Assembly: GCA_009733775.1 (NCBI GenBank)
Contig: WOGZ01000135.1
Span: 21,601-85,600 of the forward strand
DNA: 64,000 bases
Origin: Alectoria sarmentosa
Taxonomy: Eukaryota > Ascomycota > Lecanoromycetes > Lecanorales > Parmeliaceae
Reading direction: 5' to 3'
A program made the position numbers and the translations under genes. A model generated the notes under the pieces. It saw only the letters and a list, made by a program, of their open reading frames with translations. It was not told the origin of the DNA and did no database searches. Positions 10,297 through 23,135 of this stretch are shown piece after piece. Each line of letters starts with the position of its first letter. Within the stretch, counting starts at the first letter, position 1.

Positions 10297-11403
10297 GGTC
10301 TGAAAGCAGAAGGAGACCAAGAGGCCCTACGTGGCACGAGTGAGTTGAGTGGTGGACCTGGTCAAACGCAGGGACAGTGGAGGATTTGGAAGAAGAAGTT
10401 TCTCTAATCTGATACTCCACACGGGGCCATGACCGACTTTTATGCCAAATAATTGCGAGAGAATATTCCAGTACTTACATGCGCGAGGTAGATTTCCCAA
10501 ATATGTGCACCACATACTGGCTTTGTCCTTGCAGATGTGCCACTCCGGAGGTTTCCAGATGGATTCCCATTTGGAACATTGGTTTGTTGTCGTGCAGATG
10601 TCCGCCCTTACTACACTGTACAATGATGCCAAAAGTCTGGCCTTGTCCCCAGCAGTGCCCCGAACTAGTGCCTTCTGGACAAGGAGTCCATGTTAACATT
10701 TGGACAGATGGTTTGCAAAATTTCATTGCCGCCTCCTAGATAGCGCATCAATGCCTGACCTCTGGCTTTGTCTCCTGCAAACGTGTCAAGTGAGTGGCTT
10801 TGATGCAGCAGAACAGAGTACAATCATCTGACCAGGCGCCATCCCACAGGTTCAATATTGTAGGCAGAAACCTCAGACTTTGCCTCTCAGCCATAAGCTG
10901 TCACATGTTCCTGGCACTGATACCGTAGTTTCTCGCAAATTCAATGGCTCAGAAAAATATATGAGAAGAAAGAAAAGCTCGAACTCCGATGCCGAGTGAA
11001 GCGTCTACATACCCCGGAAAATGGTCTCTCCTCAGTCTTTACAAGCTTGGGAAAGGTAAGAACGTCTGTGCGTGATGATCGACTGATGAGCTCAGCCAGG
11101 ACTCGATAGGCAGTGTCCTTAGTGACCCTCAAGGATACAGATAATCCATTTGGCTGAGGCTGACTTTGCATGTATGTAGTCACCTAATAAAATGGCATTT
11201 TTCGCCAACTGAGTCCGAGACTCTGCACTGAAAGACGAGCTGACCACCAAGAAGGAAGGGTCCACTAGTCAGGCACATGCATTTCAGTTGCGTCTTGAGG
11301 GGCCGCGCGCTTAGAGATCTTAGCAAGGGCGCTAATTGAGGTCAAAATTGACGTCCGAAAAAGAACATATGTACTTCTATACTCGATCTCCAGGACGAGC
11401 ATC
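10297..11403. other. Intergenic with degenerate ~120-bp periodicity
   Basis: No gene assigned. A core close to TGGCTTTGTCC recurs near 10517, 10637, 10762 and (weaker) 10876, see the repeat entry. A minus-strand frame around 11183-11010 has a possible donor GTATGT after residues R-P-F-S-G, but no partner exon could be identified. Confidence 0.45.
10505..10905. repeat. Degenerate tandem array, about 120-bp period, about four units
   Basis: Aligned by the core T-G-G-C-T-T-T-G-T-C-C plus a G-C-A-G/T-G-T-G-C-C block, units start near 10517, 10637, 10762 and 10876. On the plus strand the first two units both read as W-x-C-P-x-x-C peptides. The match decays outwards and the fourth unit is weak. 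Confidence 0.5.
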
Positions 11404-12535
11404 ATGGGCAAGAAAGAAACAATTCCAGCACCAGAGCCTAAGAACAAGCTGTTCTTCTCATTCGGCCCAGATGAGGCCTCTTTCTTTTCATCGCCATTAT
11501 ATAGGCGATGGTCCGAAAATTCGCCCGAAGAGTTCAAAAAGCTTCTCCCAGATGCCGACCCCAATAAGCCTGAACCAGAGACCCCACCTCTCGAAGATCA
11601 CAAGTTCTTCAGCAGCATGAAGAGAGCTATGTCGCATAGAAAAGATGAGCCTGTGGAGCCACAGCCTTATCATGTGTCGTATGGTGACAACGGATCGTGG
11701 TTTTTGATATGGGACAACGGAGAACATGAGGAGAATCTACGGGGCGCATACCCTTCACTTCTCCAATGGATGCACGAGAACCAATCGTCTCTCACTGACG
11801 GCTCGCTCAACGTATCACTGGGCCCCGCCGGCGCTTTCTTTGCTTGGTGTTCAGACAGTTGTCGGTGGGACAATGTACCGGTATCTTTCACGGCCGAGAT
11901 GCAAAAAATGCTTTGTCACGACGGCTGGAAGCGCAGACCACGAAGGGTACAGTTCGGTGTCGATGAGAGCTATGTGATTGTGTGCGATGATGGGACATGG
12001 TATTCGCATGGGTTAGAGGAAAATTACGAAGGCTTGACGGAACTGCTTACGTCGGGCGGGAAGATGAAAACCCTGTCTTTGAACGCCTACGGAGCGGACA
12101 CCTATTTCTTGGTCTCCGAGAATGGCAACGTGCATGTGAGTTACCTTTTCGGAGCCACGTCTTCCTGATTCGACTGCATTTTGAGTTGTGAGACTTGTCG
12201 CAGGGGTTGAAGACTCCAGGAACGTGTTTCGTGACTCAAATACTCATATCCAATCCCAACAGAGACATGCTGACTTCGAAATCATCAAGTGGAAAGTACC
12301 ACAGACCTGGGACAATCTGGTAGAGGATGTGTCAAACACGTACATGACGGGCCACAGGGTGCGGACTGGTTCCATGCCCATGGATAAGGACTTGACGTAC
12401 ACCAAAGAGTCCAAGGCCAGGAAAGGGAAAGCCGATTCTGGGACCATGACGAAATGGCTGTCGGGTGCAAACGCGGCGCTCCAGGTAGGACAACTGGTTG
12501 TCACCGCCGATCCTGCGCAATGTCAACACCAGTAA
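11404..12535 (+). CDS. Protein with four internal ~45-residue repeats
   Basis: Two exons: 11404-12135 and 12263-12535, intron GTGAGT...AACAG, phase 0, 334 aa. After an acidic, proline-rich start of about 80 residues come four similar segments, each opening with a V-S-Y-G-D-N-G-S-W-F-like strand and then an x-W-D-N/C-D-D-G turn: starting with H-V-S-Y-G (near 86), L-N-V-S-L-G, V-Q-F-G-V-D, and S-L-N-A-Y-G. This resembles the blades of small beta-propeller or lectin-like fungal proteins, but I cannot name the family. There is no signal peptide, so it is probably cytosolic. The C-terminus is basic and ends with a glutamine- and cysteine-containing tail. Confidence 0.6.
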
Positions 12536-13394
12536 GAGGAAATGTCCCGTGAACGCATTGGAAAGATCTCTTGGCTCTCGAGGAGGTATGGCGACCAAAT
12601 GTATATAAAAGTGCTCTCTCCGGAAATATCAGAGCAATCACCTATATAAAGTCGATAAGGCCATTCCTCCATCACCGACAGGCGCTCTAGCTCACGCATC
12701 CCTACCAAGGGTGCCATAGTCAACTCCCTCCCGACCTTCGCTAATAAATCCAGCCCCCTAGGATGACCACCGGTTCGAGTCTGATATGAACAGTAGAGCG
12801 GCGAAATTCACCTTGGTCGAGCGACGCCTCCTACAGTCCGGGAACTCAGGTAGGCTCACTTCCTGCACTCTGCAAGTTGATATCTCGGCATACCTCCTAG
12901 GGCTAGCCACTAGCAGTCTTTCTAGCGTGTGTTGCCAAATCACCATACTCGGTAAATACCTCCCTCAAGGTACGGCTGTGAGGGGAGTGTACACCCATTG
13001 GTACCCCATTGGATCGAGCGCGCACGTTGAGTAAGTATCTGGCTTGATCTCCTCCACTCCCCGCTGCGAAACTACGTACAGAGAGTAGCGGAGCGAGGAT
13101 TAATTTTGAGAAGCGTTAAAAAGCCTTCTGAGGCTAGTGGTTTCGCTCGCTTCTCTTCAAATACCCATTGTAAGGATGTATGTATGGGTGTGTGTGCTTT
13201 TGCTCTGTTCAACGCTATTGACTATTTGGTCTGGATAGGGGGCAATCACTAGCTGGCCTCGCATCCTATTTGTTGCGGTGAGCACTTGAAATGACATGCA
13301 CCTATCTTGTATTCACAGCGGCCTAGAATCAAAAACGTCATTTTTAGATATCTTTTCATCCAAGCTCGAAACTTTACACCTACACAACTTCTCC
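12536..13394. other. Intergenic, nothing recognised
   Basis: Convergent 3' space between the repeat protein and the coiled-coil gene. Only short frames without domain features on either strand. Confidence 0.5.
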
Positions 13395-15305
13395 TCAAAT
13401 GTCAAACATCTCTCCCGCTCCACCGCCTCCGGCCCTGACATCCACGATATCCATTTTCCACCCCTCCCAATCCTTCAACCCTCTCTTCACCTCCCTCACT
13501 CTCTCCACCCTCTTCCTCGCCTCCTCTTCTTGCGCCAGCCTGAACGCGTCCTCGTCAAATTCATCGTCACCCTCAAAGGTTTCCAGACTCTCCCTTCCTC
13601 CGCCGCCGGTGAGAGCGCTGAACCCACTACTGAGCACGTTTTGAAACCCTGAACCTCTAGGGCCAGCCACGCTCTGTCTCCGATAGGAGGGCGTCCCACC
13701 GCTGAGGTCGATATCATCAAATCTTGACCCCGGGCTCGCGGGACCTTCGTCGCCGTCTACACTACTGAGTTCTCTTCGCTTCTCTCGCCAGACGCCTCGA
13801 CGCAGCTCATAGACCTCACCCTCGAGACTTCGAACCTTACTTTCCAGCCGTCTTCTCTCTTCATCTTCGAGCTCGTCAACGCCTTCGTCATCTGTACCGC
13901 TCGCCTCCCTCTTTCGTGCCCTTTCTCTCTCCTCTCGAAGGCGCAAATTCTCGTTCTCGAGACCAGCTAGCCGCCTTCGCATCTCGCTTGCTTCTTTCTC
14001 TAGCCTTTCACGCTCACGCTCGCCGGCTTGGCGTCGACCGTCCGAGTCTTTGTGAAGGTTTGTTAGCGCCGCGAGCTTTTTCTCCAAAGTATCGACTCTT
14101 TGTAATGACTCTTCCGCATTTTTCTTTGATTCCTCCGCTTCACGTCCTAGGCTCCGTATTTTGGTTTCATTAGACGTCCGTTCGCTGCCCTCCTTCACGG
14201 CTTTCTCGCTCGCTCTCTCCAGACTCTTCTTCACATCTGACAACTCCCGTTGCGCAGCACCAGCTGCCCGTTCTGCCCGGTCCAACTTCTCTTCCAGGGC
14301 CGAGACTTGCTCTGAGTGTGTAGTTGTTGAAGAAGCGGATTTGTCGAGTCGCGAGCGTAGGTTGGAGATCTCCATTTCCATAGATTCAATGGTGGAGCTC
14401 TTGCTGTCGAGTTGTGCTTGAAGAGAGGATGACAAACTCGAGGAAGTCGCAGTCACACTTGGGGAGGAGGCATGACGTTTGGAGGACTGGGATTGGAGCT
14501 GGGAATTCTGGCGCTGGAGGGACGTGTTCTCTTGCTTCTGTACTCAGAGTCAGCTTCTACAAAGACAGTAAATGGAGTCGGCGCGTAGACGCACCACCTT
14601 ATTGAACTCTTCATTCTCAGCATCTGCTTTCTCTACTCGAGACTTGAGCCGCGCGACATCTCCGCTTGCCTCCCGTAGCTCCTCAAGTTCCTCTTCCGTC
14701 TGCTTCCATCTCTTCTCGTTTTCCTGCGCCTCTCTCGCCAGTCTTCGGTTTTCTCTCTCAAGCTCATCGAGTCGCGCAGCTTGCTTACGATATATTGAGT
14801 TGACGGAATCGCCGTCTGGAGTTAAAATTGGAAGATCGGGTGACTTTGCCGTGGGGGATAACGGTCCTTGTGATAGGGATTGTCGGCGGAATGATGAAGA
14901 TCGCATCTTTGATTGAATGCTTAAAGAAGGTTGCCGGCCATGGGCGGGGTTGTGAGCGGGAGTTTCAGGAGCATCTTCCGTTGGCTTATCCAGCATCGCT
15001 CCGTTTTTGGTATCCAAGAAAGCCGTTGATGCTTCGTCGTTGCCCTTGTCTGTGCCAGACTTGACCTGCTCTGCGGTGTATTCTCCTTGCTCAGTGGTGC
15101 CTGGGGCAGCAGCTTCCTCTTTGACTCCTTGATGGTCATCTTTCTTCCTCGTTCCACTAAGCTTCTGTGCCTTCTCTTTTTGCTTCTTCAGTTGCTCCCA
15201 CTAGAGTGAACCCAGGAATCAGCACAGGAGCTATTGGGGGGTTCCGCGTACAATTACCCTCTTCTTCCCTGCAGCAAGCTTCTCATTCTGCTCTACGTCC
15301 GCCAT
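13395..15305 (-). CDS. Long coiled-coil protein ('M protein repeat'/golgin-like)
   Basis: Three exons: 15305-15258, 15200-14595, 14537-13395, phase 0 at each join, 598 aa. The start is M-A-D-V-E-Q-N-E-K-L. Residues 17-130 are low-complexity with a Ser-Pro-rich stretch (S-L-S-Q-G-P-L-S-P). From about 135 to 440 heptad-type coiled coil dominates (R-L-D-E-L-E-R-E-N-R-R-L, E-E-E-L-E-E-L-R and many E/K/R/L runs). The C-terminus D-W-E-G-W-K-M-D-I-V-D-V-R is the conserved end of this fungal family, which is annotated as M protein repeat or golgin-like. A Golgi or vesicle tethering role is an inference from architecture. The donor of intron 2 is GTGCGT; shifting it one codon to GTGGTG would also keep the frame. 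Confidence 0.75.
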
Positions 15306-15994
15306 TACGGAGGCTTCCTTGACACAAAATGTTTCTCTGACGACGCACTCGTTGAAACGCAGAGCGGAAAGGGCGATTTCAAGTATATGGCAACGTTGTA
15401 GTAAAAGTCCTGTCTCGTACTTATGAAAGGTAACAAGGAACGATCGCGGTTGTTGCCACAGAATTAAATGGCGAGATAGCAAATATGACCATCTGCTATG
15501 TAGATAGTCTTAAGCAGAGTGAGGTAACAGCTGTTTGGCATAGTCTGGTGAAGTGTGAAATGTGTTCGTCTTTGAGGCTCTTCGGTCCCTGAACTCTAAT
15601 TCGTAGGTAAGGCGTACCCCTGTTTATCCCGCAAGCGTAACAAATCCTTGCAGCAAAGGCTCCTTGAATCCTTGAATTGGTGATCCTTCTCGACATCCCA
15701 CTATCAGGTCGACACCACTGCTACTGCTGAAAAGCGACCCTGAATTATTTCACTCTCATGGTGGGGTTGGGGAATTCTTCGAATGAACTCAACTCGGTGG
15801 ACGCAAGGCCATCCATCTAAAGGCGTGGCCCACAAACGCCAAAGAATACGAGGGAATGATGACAATATGCTGGGCCAACCCTTTGTCTCTTGACAATTTG
15901 TTACGATAGTGAAGAGTTTGGACACGTTGTTTTGACCGGTTGATTTGAGGGGAGCTGGCCTGCCAACCACCGCGAGTACCGGGGCCAGATAGCA
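15306..15994. promoter_or_regulatory. Divergent upstream region between coiled-coil gene and kinase gene
   Basis: About 690 bp separates two genes transcribed away from each other, so it must hold both promoters. No specific site could be supported by eye. Confidence 0.4.
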
Positions 15995-18900
15995 ATGCAG
16001 ACCACATTGAGTGGTGGACAAGATATGATCGATGTCGAGGGTGTCAGCAATGGCAATTGGGACTCTTGCACTGTTCCACCCAGGACTCTGGATGCTGCCC
16101 GCACAACCGAGTCCGGCTCTGGTGGTAAGCTTGACAGGGGCATATATGCAGCTGCACCTGCCCGCATGAAACCGCTTGCTAACAGGCAGATTAGGTGAAG
16201 GACGCCCATTAAAGAGATTGCAGAAAGATTCATCCAATAGTGCGATACCCTCACGTCCAGCCGAACCTACACCTTTAGCAGGTATTAGACCTGACCCGTT
16301 TCCTACCCCTGCAACCCGAAGAAGGCAGTCTTCATTAAGGGATCATACGTTCAGGGAGCAGAGAGCTTCGCATGCACCCAGCGCCTTACAAGCGTCTCCA
16401 TCAAAGCGGTATGAAGCCTAGCTTTTCCATCTTGAATCTGACGTTGAGAATGCTCGTTGACATATTCAGGCTGGTCTACAGCGGCCTTTCAAACCCACAG
16501 GCTCCGCAACAGACATTTGCGTCCAGTGCCCAGAAGGAGCCCCATTCCAGACAATCCTCCATCAACAACACGTCAAGATTCAGCTTCGCCTCAACGGCTA
16601 CTACTAGCAAACGGGATACCTCGCAGTCATCCGGATCCTTTGAATTCCTCCCGCCGATCAATTTCGATGACCTCCATACTAGCATTGCCTCCAATGAGCC
16701 CGACATTTCTTCTTTCCCGGCGTCTGGTGGCTCTACAAAGGACGTGGGGACTAGCGCGAGTGGATTTGCCCCAATAGCTCCACGGCCTGGCATCCCCGGA
16801 TCCGCAAAGACAACGGACGCATCGGCTTTTGGCTCTCGAACTGGGCTCAACGGCTCATCACTGCGTCGACACAATAGTACTACACAATCAATAGGGCAGA
16901 AGATTGCAGATTTAGATAGCATGGCACCTTCAATTGGTCCAGCATCATCAAGAGCTAGGCGCAAGACTTATTTCCCAGCTGCAACTACTGGTGAAGGTGC
17001 AACACGCTCGCCGCGAAAGTCTGTTGATCCTGTCGTCCTCATGAACCTTGAAGGAACTGCACACCCGCATCGAAGGCCGAGTCTAGCGCAGGCCGGTCTA
17101 GGAGAAGCGAGCATAGCTGTCGATACTCCAGAATCTGCAGCAAGTCGAAACGTCTCCGAAGGCCGCAATTTCCAGCCAGGCCGGCGCAACAAGTCCAAAT
17201 CGATGCAGCCGCCTCCAAATAAAACAGTTGTACAAGAGCAATATTTTACACCCATTGGCACCCCTGATCAAACACCGTCAACTCCAGTCAGCATTGCCAG
17301 ATCACCAGCGAGACCAACTTTCCAATTGTCGAACACTTCATCGTCAAGCAGCAAGAGAGTATCTATCATGCCCGGTAGTGCCCACGCCACAGGTCTAGGA
17401 GCCCGCACAATTAGTCCAACCGATGCGCGCAGATTGAAGAGGATGTCCATGATGCCGAATCCACCACCAATGCCATATACGCCACCCCCTCTGCAGGCTG
17501 ATCCTCCGTCTGAGCCATCGCCCCCTGTGATTTCACGAAAGAGTGAAACACCATCTTCCTCTCGAACGACCCCAGATCCCAATCGTAAGTCATATAGTTC
17601 AGGTGTCTCAAATTCGTCGACCACGAGCTACAACTCTTGTCTAGCCTCTTTCGGCTCGCATCGTATCTCTCAAAGCCTTTCGACCTCGCGACTTCCTACG
17701 CCTAAGACGCGGGGTGACAATTCATTCGTAGGCGACGAGGAATTGGTGCCGCCTGTCCCAGCAATACCGAAAGCCTACGAGTCTCCGAAGACGGAATATG
17801 ATCAACCACCTTTCTTTGCTACGCGTAAGTCAAGCCAGGGCCACGATGCTAGCAGTCTTAACAGTAGCACCTCTACTCCTGGAGTGGTACCACCACACCC
17901 CGTCCATGAACGTAAAAAGGATGACCGAGAAGTAATTCAAAAACAAAATACGAATAACGAAAGAGAGCCTGCAACAGAAAGGAAGCCAAATGACATGAGA
18001 AACGCAAACAAACGCACATTGCAACCGCTGAGATTGCCACCACTAAATCTTCTCCCGTTGAGCACCTCGACTGCTTCCAAAATTGCAGCTCTGCATGATG
18101 CAACAGCTGCTGCAAAGGACAAAGGGACCGTGACTCCGCCGCCCAAAGCTGGTGCCAAAGCAATACCGACCACACCAATGACGGCATCTAAAGCAAGCTA
18201 CTCGAGGTGCTACCACGAGGTCGACAATGTACAAACGCCAGCACAGATCCGAAGCAGTAGCTCTCATTATAACATGAGGCCAGAAGCTCTTTCTCATCAT
18301 GACGTTAGTAGCTCGAGTACTACCGTTCTAACCCCTTCGGACTCATTCGCCTTGTCCGCCAGCCGTACAGCCATGTCTCCTTTTGTCTCGTCTTCACTGC
18401 CAAAATCAAGTGGCGAATATGGCTATGGACTTGGGAAATCGAATACTTTCGATATAGGTGCCGATGCACGACCAACTCGATTGACTGGTCCGCGCTTGCA
18501 GAAACCAAGAAAAGCCTCCAAGGATGATGCATCAAGCATGGATACCACAAGTTCTGTTGATGCTGGCATAACTTCCTTTGGGAGCTCTATCCGCCGCAAG
18601 TTGAGCTTGACACGCAAGCGAAGTGCTTCGAAAGCGCAGACAGCAGCAGAGAGAGATGCAGATTTACCACCAAAGCCGCCAAAGCATGATGACATGCCTC
18701 CGCCCAAACTCCCTGCTTCTGCTACCTGGAATGGCCCGTTTCTTCCCAGCCCTAGCCCGAGCCAGAAAGGCGTCCAATCGCGATCCACAAGGAACATATC
18801 TAATTCCAGCATCAAGATGCAGCATGATCGGACCAGGAGCAATACTTTGGATACTGCTGAAACTCCAAAGCAAGATTCCAGACCTTCAGAGACGCCCGCT

Positions 18901-20778
18901 GCAAATACGAAAAGGACAGCCAGGGCCGCTCTTGAAGGGGCGCCAACTCACAACTCTTTGAGTCTAAAGGATTTCTTGCGCGAAGCTAAGACCATGGAGA
19001 TGCAGCTCGACCGCGATGATCTGTCAGCGGAAGAAGAGATGAGGAGATTAGCATCGAAACGGAAGGAAACGGAAAAAGCTGCCAAAGAGGTCGATGGTTT
19101 GAGGCGAAGGGCCACTGCTAAGGAGAGAGTATCGCCCAATTCAGCGCTGCGGATGGCACATCTCAACATATTCGAGCGTGGCGAGATAGTGGATTATAAG
19201 GATGTCTTTTTCTGTGGCACACAAGATGCTGCGAAGCATGTCGGAGATTTGAGTACAGACGTGGCAAACTTTGGATACGACGATGACCGGGGAGACTACA
19301 ATATTGTGAATGGTGATCACCTAGCTTACCGTTATGAGATTATCGACATCCTTGGTAAAGGCAGTTTTGGACAAGTCGTGCGCTGCATAGATCACAAGAC
19401 GGGTGTTCTGGTGGCAATCAAGATCATAAGAAACAAGAAGAGGTTCCACCAGCAAGCGCTTGTCGAGGTCGAAATTCTGCAGAGGTTGCGAGAATGGGTG
19501 AGTCTGCATGATGCTAAACGCCATTTCCCAGATATTAATGTGTGCATCAGGATCCCCAAAACAAACATAGCATGGTCAATTTTGTGCAGAGTTTCTACTT
19601 CCGCGGTCATCTGTGCATCTCGACTGAGCTTCTAGGCATGAACCTCTACGAGTTCATCAAGGCTCATGAGTTCAGAGGTTTCTCATTAAAGCTCATCCGG
19701 CGCTTTGCTAAGCAATTGTTGAGCAGTCTCGTTCTCTTGAAAGGTCACAAAGTCATCCATTGCGACCTCAAGCCCGAAAATGTGCTCCTGGCGCATCCTA
19801 CTCACTCAGAAATCAAGGTCATCGATTTCGGCTCCAGCTGCCTCGAAAACGAGAAGGTGTACACCTATATACAATCTCGCTTCTACCGGTCTCCTGAAGT
19901 CATTCTGGGCATGACATATGGCATGCCAATAGACATGTGGTCTCTGGGCTGTATTCTTGCCGAGCTCCTCACGGGCTACCCTATCTTTCCGGGCGAAAAC
20001 GAACAAGAGCAACTGGCTTGCATAATGGAGGTTTTCGGCCCTCCTGAAAAGCATCTCATCGAAAAGTCGACTCGCAAGAAAATCTTCTTCGACTCTCTTG
20101 GGAAACCACGTCTTACAGTCTCAACAAAGGGGAAACGCCGCCGCCCAAGCAGCAAGTCCCTCCAGGCAGTGCTTAAATGCGAAGATGAAGCTTTCCTCGA
20201 CTTTATCACTCGCTGCCTCCGGTGGGACCCCGATCGCCGCCTCAAACCTGATGAAGCTATCCAACACGAGTTCATCACCGGCAAGAACACAAAAACTACC
20301 GCTCGTCCCCGCACGGCTCCCTCACAACAGACCTCCTCGCCCATAAAACGCTACAACTCTCTGACCCACACACCAGGTAGCACGCGCCCTCTGCCCGACC
20401 CTCCCGCTACCAGCTTCAAAAATGGCACCGCGGTCCGGAATCGCGATATCACCAACACCGGCATCGGCAATAGCCAATCACCTATTAAATCTGCCGCCGC
20501 TACGGCAGTTCCGAAGAGACTTTCGGCTATGTCTGGGCCACAAGCCAACAGCAACGGCATCGGCGCGAAGAGGACACTGAATGGAGCTGCAGCACAAGGG
20601 AGTGCGCTACCGAGGGTTGCCAGCACGCCGCGCAGTATGGGAACCACGAAAGCCGCGGACCTAGGGACGGCTGCAGCCGCAGCGAGTTTGGTAAGTCGCC
20701 TCTTCCCATCTCTGTCTCTAAAACTCACACAGCGTTACTAAGCAACCCCAGGCGACGAAGCAGTCGCGGGTCAGCTGA
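15995..20778 (+). CDS. POM1: DYRK-family protein kinase, Pom1-like
   Basis: Five exons: 15995-16124, 16186-16408, 16470-19497, 19551-20690, 20752-20778; phases agree and give 1515 aa. The first about 1050 residues are disordered, rich in Ser/Thr/Pro and basic clusters. A DYRK-homology box follows (N-I-F-E-R-G-E-I-x-D-Y). The kinase domain has G-K-G-S-F-G (1080-1085), ATP lysine in V-A-I-K (1102), catalytic H-C-D-L-K-P-E-N (D1199), D-F-G (1219) and the DYRK activation loop Y-T-Y-I-Q-S-R-F-Y (Y1231, Y1233), whose second tyrosine is autophosphorylated in this family. In fission yeast Pom1 forms cortical polar gradients that control cell size and division-plane placement. Introns are 53-61 bp; the last has a perfect TACTAAC-like branch site (TTACTAAG). 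The final exon encodes only eight residues. The start could be the Met at 16025 instead. Confidence 0.9.
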
Positions 20779-21276
20779 GATGATGATGAGTGAGGAAAAG
20801 AGTAAGAAATGTACATAGCCAATGGCGTTCTTGGGAGCCCCCGTACCGTGCCGAGCACGCAGTCGGGGTTTGTGCATATTTGATGGCGTCCTTCCGCTTC
20901 TAAAGCGGGGTGTTGTACACCCCAATATACCCTCGTGGAGCACCAGGATTGTATGAGCATGATTGTTGGAGGATAGCATGGCATAAACCGAGCTTTCGAA
21001 TTAGTCTCATTGCCAGCGGTGCAGGGATGCAATCCGATGAGCGTGAGTGAAGTTTCGACTTCCTTTGCAAGCTGCTATTGAAAGAGACTGGCACGACGTC
21101 TTGAGTCTGCCCGTCAAAAGGGCATTGCAATCACCATCCTGTCCAACTTTTTCATTTGTGCCATCTCGAGCCAATTATGAGCACCGCCAAACCTCCCCTC
21201 CCTCATTCAATTGGCCCCCCCCCACCCAGGTCACAGCCAGCTCGTCCAATCAAAACCGCCCGGAAAAGACTTTTCG
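20779..21276. other. Convergent 3' spacer, nothing recognised
   Basis: About 500 bp between two genes ending towards each other. It contains a run of nine C (about 21217) but no supported feature. Confidence 0.6.
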
Positions 21277-22211
21277 CTAAAACAGCAGCACCGCCCCGAC
21301 CGCCGCCGCCGCTCCCGCAACCAGATCCGCAATGCCGGCGCCCTCCATCCTCCCAGCGGCCCCCGTGAACGTAGAGCCCCATCCACCCGTCTTGCTCGGC
21401 GCGATCAAAATCCCAGTCGCAGTCGCAGTCGCAGTCGCAGTCGACGCGGCAGTAACATTGCTTGCGCTCGGGATCGGATAGCGTGCGCTGGCGAGATTGG
21501 CCAGAGCGGTATAGCCCGCGGGCGCGGAGGCGGAGGAAATCATGAGGGGAAGGGCGGTCAGTGACGGGCTGATGTTGCTGGCAGCGATGGTGGCGTTGGT
21601 GTTGGTGCTGCTGTTGCTGTTGAGGTCTGGGATTGGGATTGGGAAGCTGGCGCCGTGGTCCGGGTAGACGGTCCCGCCGTAGGAGCAGGCGGCGTCGCCG
21701 GCGCGGGGGGAGGATTCGTAGCCTGGGTTCATTTTCTGGGCGTCAGCTTGGATTTATTGTCCTTCCTTCCTTCCTTCCTAGGTGGGTGGGAGGGAACGGG
21801 GTGGCGCTCTTACATGGTGCGAACTCCTTGACGCCGAGGGGCGGCACTCCGGCGAGGCTTGGATGGACGTTAGTTGCACTTTTTCGCGGCGACATGGTGG
21901 GAGAAGGGGAAGGGGAAAGGGTGGGGGAGGGGGGCTTACTTGTCATTGCAATTGCCGGCGACGCCCGTGGTGCCGGCGCAGCGGACGATGATGTTGGTGC
22001 TTAGGGATGGGCCGGTGCAGTAGGCGCCGTTGGTTGGGGTGGTGGGACAGGTGAATTGGGAGGTGCTGGTGTTGCTGTTTTGGGGGGGTATTAGCGAGGT
22101 TTTTATTTTGAGGAGGGGGTTAGGAGGGGAGTACAAGATGACTTGGGCGCTGGATAGAGCGGCGATGAGGGCGAGGGCGAGGGCGAGGAGGGTGAGGAGG
22201 GTGGGATGCAT
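21277..22211 (-). CDS. Secreted, GPI-anchored cysteine-containing cell-surface protein
   Basis: Three exons: 22211-21940, 21857-21814, 21722-21277, 253 aa. Signal peptide at residues 1-23 (L-L-T-L-L-A-L-A-L-A-L-I-A-A). Across the joins the sequence reads G-N-C-N-D-N-L-A-G-V-P-P-L-G-V-K and F-A-P-C-Y-E-S-S, then A-C-S-Y-G-G-T-V-Y-P, a conserved pattern of a fungal secreted family with paired cysteines. A Ser/Ala/Thr-rich region follows, including an Ala-Thr dipeptide run encoded by CGCAGT repeats near 21415-21450. The C-terminus is small residues then a hydrophobic tail (V-A-G-A-A-A-A-V-G-A-V-L-L-F), as expected for GPI attachment. Exon 2 is 44 nt. Function unknown; the location is wall or plasma membrane. 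Confidence 0.8.
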
Positions 22212-23135
22212 GGTGAGGAGTGGCTGGTTGGTTGGTTGTGAAGAGAGGAGAGGATCTGATTGAGTTGAGTTGAGTTGAGTTGGCTTGTTGGAGATGGAGA
22301 TGGAGGAGTGGTTGAGTGTGTGTGTGGTATGTAGAGTACCTATCGATTACTGGAGTGTAGGATTGCGGAAATAAGTATGAAGTGAGTTAATTGCTTTTTG
22401 AAGTGAAGTGAATCGAAAAAGATATGCAAAGAAGAAATTGTTTATAATGTTATTTGTTGCGTGTTGAAGTAAGCTCTACCTTACTCACACGAAAATACCT
22501 TCACGGCCATCCACATGGCGCTAATCTCCGCTCAGCCTCGCCTTGCCTTGCGCATGGTTTGCGCAGTCCTCTTTTTTCCACTCTTGCATTTGTTTACTAC
22601 TCTCCTTGCTCCGTTCTTGAAACCCCCGTATTTTTAATCTACAATGCCCAATGCCTGCTGGAACACCGCCTTCCATGCCTTGGCTCATGGGGGGTTTCCA
22701 GCACGGATTGTTTTGGAAAGGCTTCTTGTGATGCTACTTAAACTAAGCGGTCGAAATGAATTTTCCGGTCTGCTGGGTTTCATTTGTGGGTTTTATCTTC
22801 CGAATATGTAGGTATGCACATGTATGTACATGTGTCGATGTATGTGGATCTACGCGAGCGGGTACTAGTACCTGAGGATGCGATGCAGCTAAGGAAGGCT
22901 GGGTCTGGCCCAGCGATGCGGGCCGGGAACCGGGTGAGGGGAAAGCGGCATGGTGTCAGAGTGGGATGTTTATCAGTCCATGGCCTTTTCTTGTTTTGAA
23001 TTCACTGTTTTCTGTGATTTGAGCAGGTGCGTAATGGATTGAATTGATTGTGTGGAGAACATCGAGGGATTAATAAGACAAGATAAGGGAGTGATTTAAT
23101 AGGCTTTCGGCACGCGGACTATAGGAAGCGCAAGG
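22212..23135. promoter_or_regulatory. Divergent upstream region
   Basis: About 920 bp between the GPI-protein start (minus) and the DsbA-like start (plus). It contains a short TTGAG repeat at 22260-22281 and a TGTATG-rich stretch near 22800-22850. No defined site. Confidence 0.4.

Noticed and set aside
13399..14421. Plus-strand serine-rich frames
   Set aside because: Mirror of the coiled-coil gene: E/K/R codons read backwards give serine, leucine and phenylalanine.
15704..16254. Minus-strand frames of 117-177 codons
   Set aside because: They overlap the first exons of the DYRK kinase gene, whose frame, splice phases and composition are better supported.
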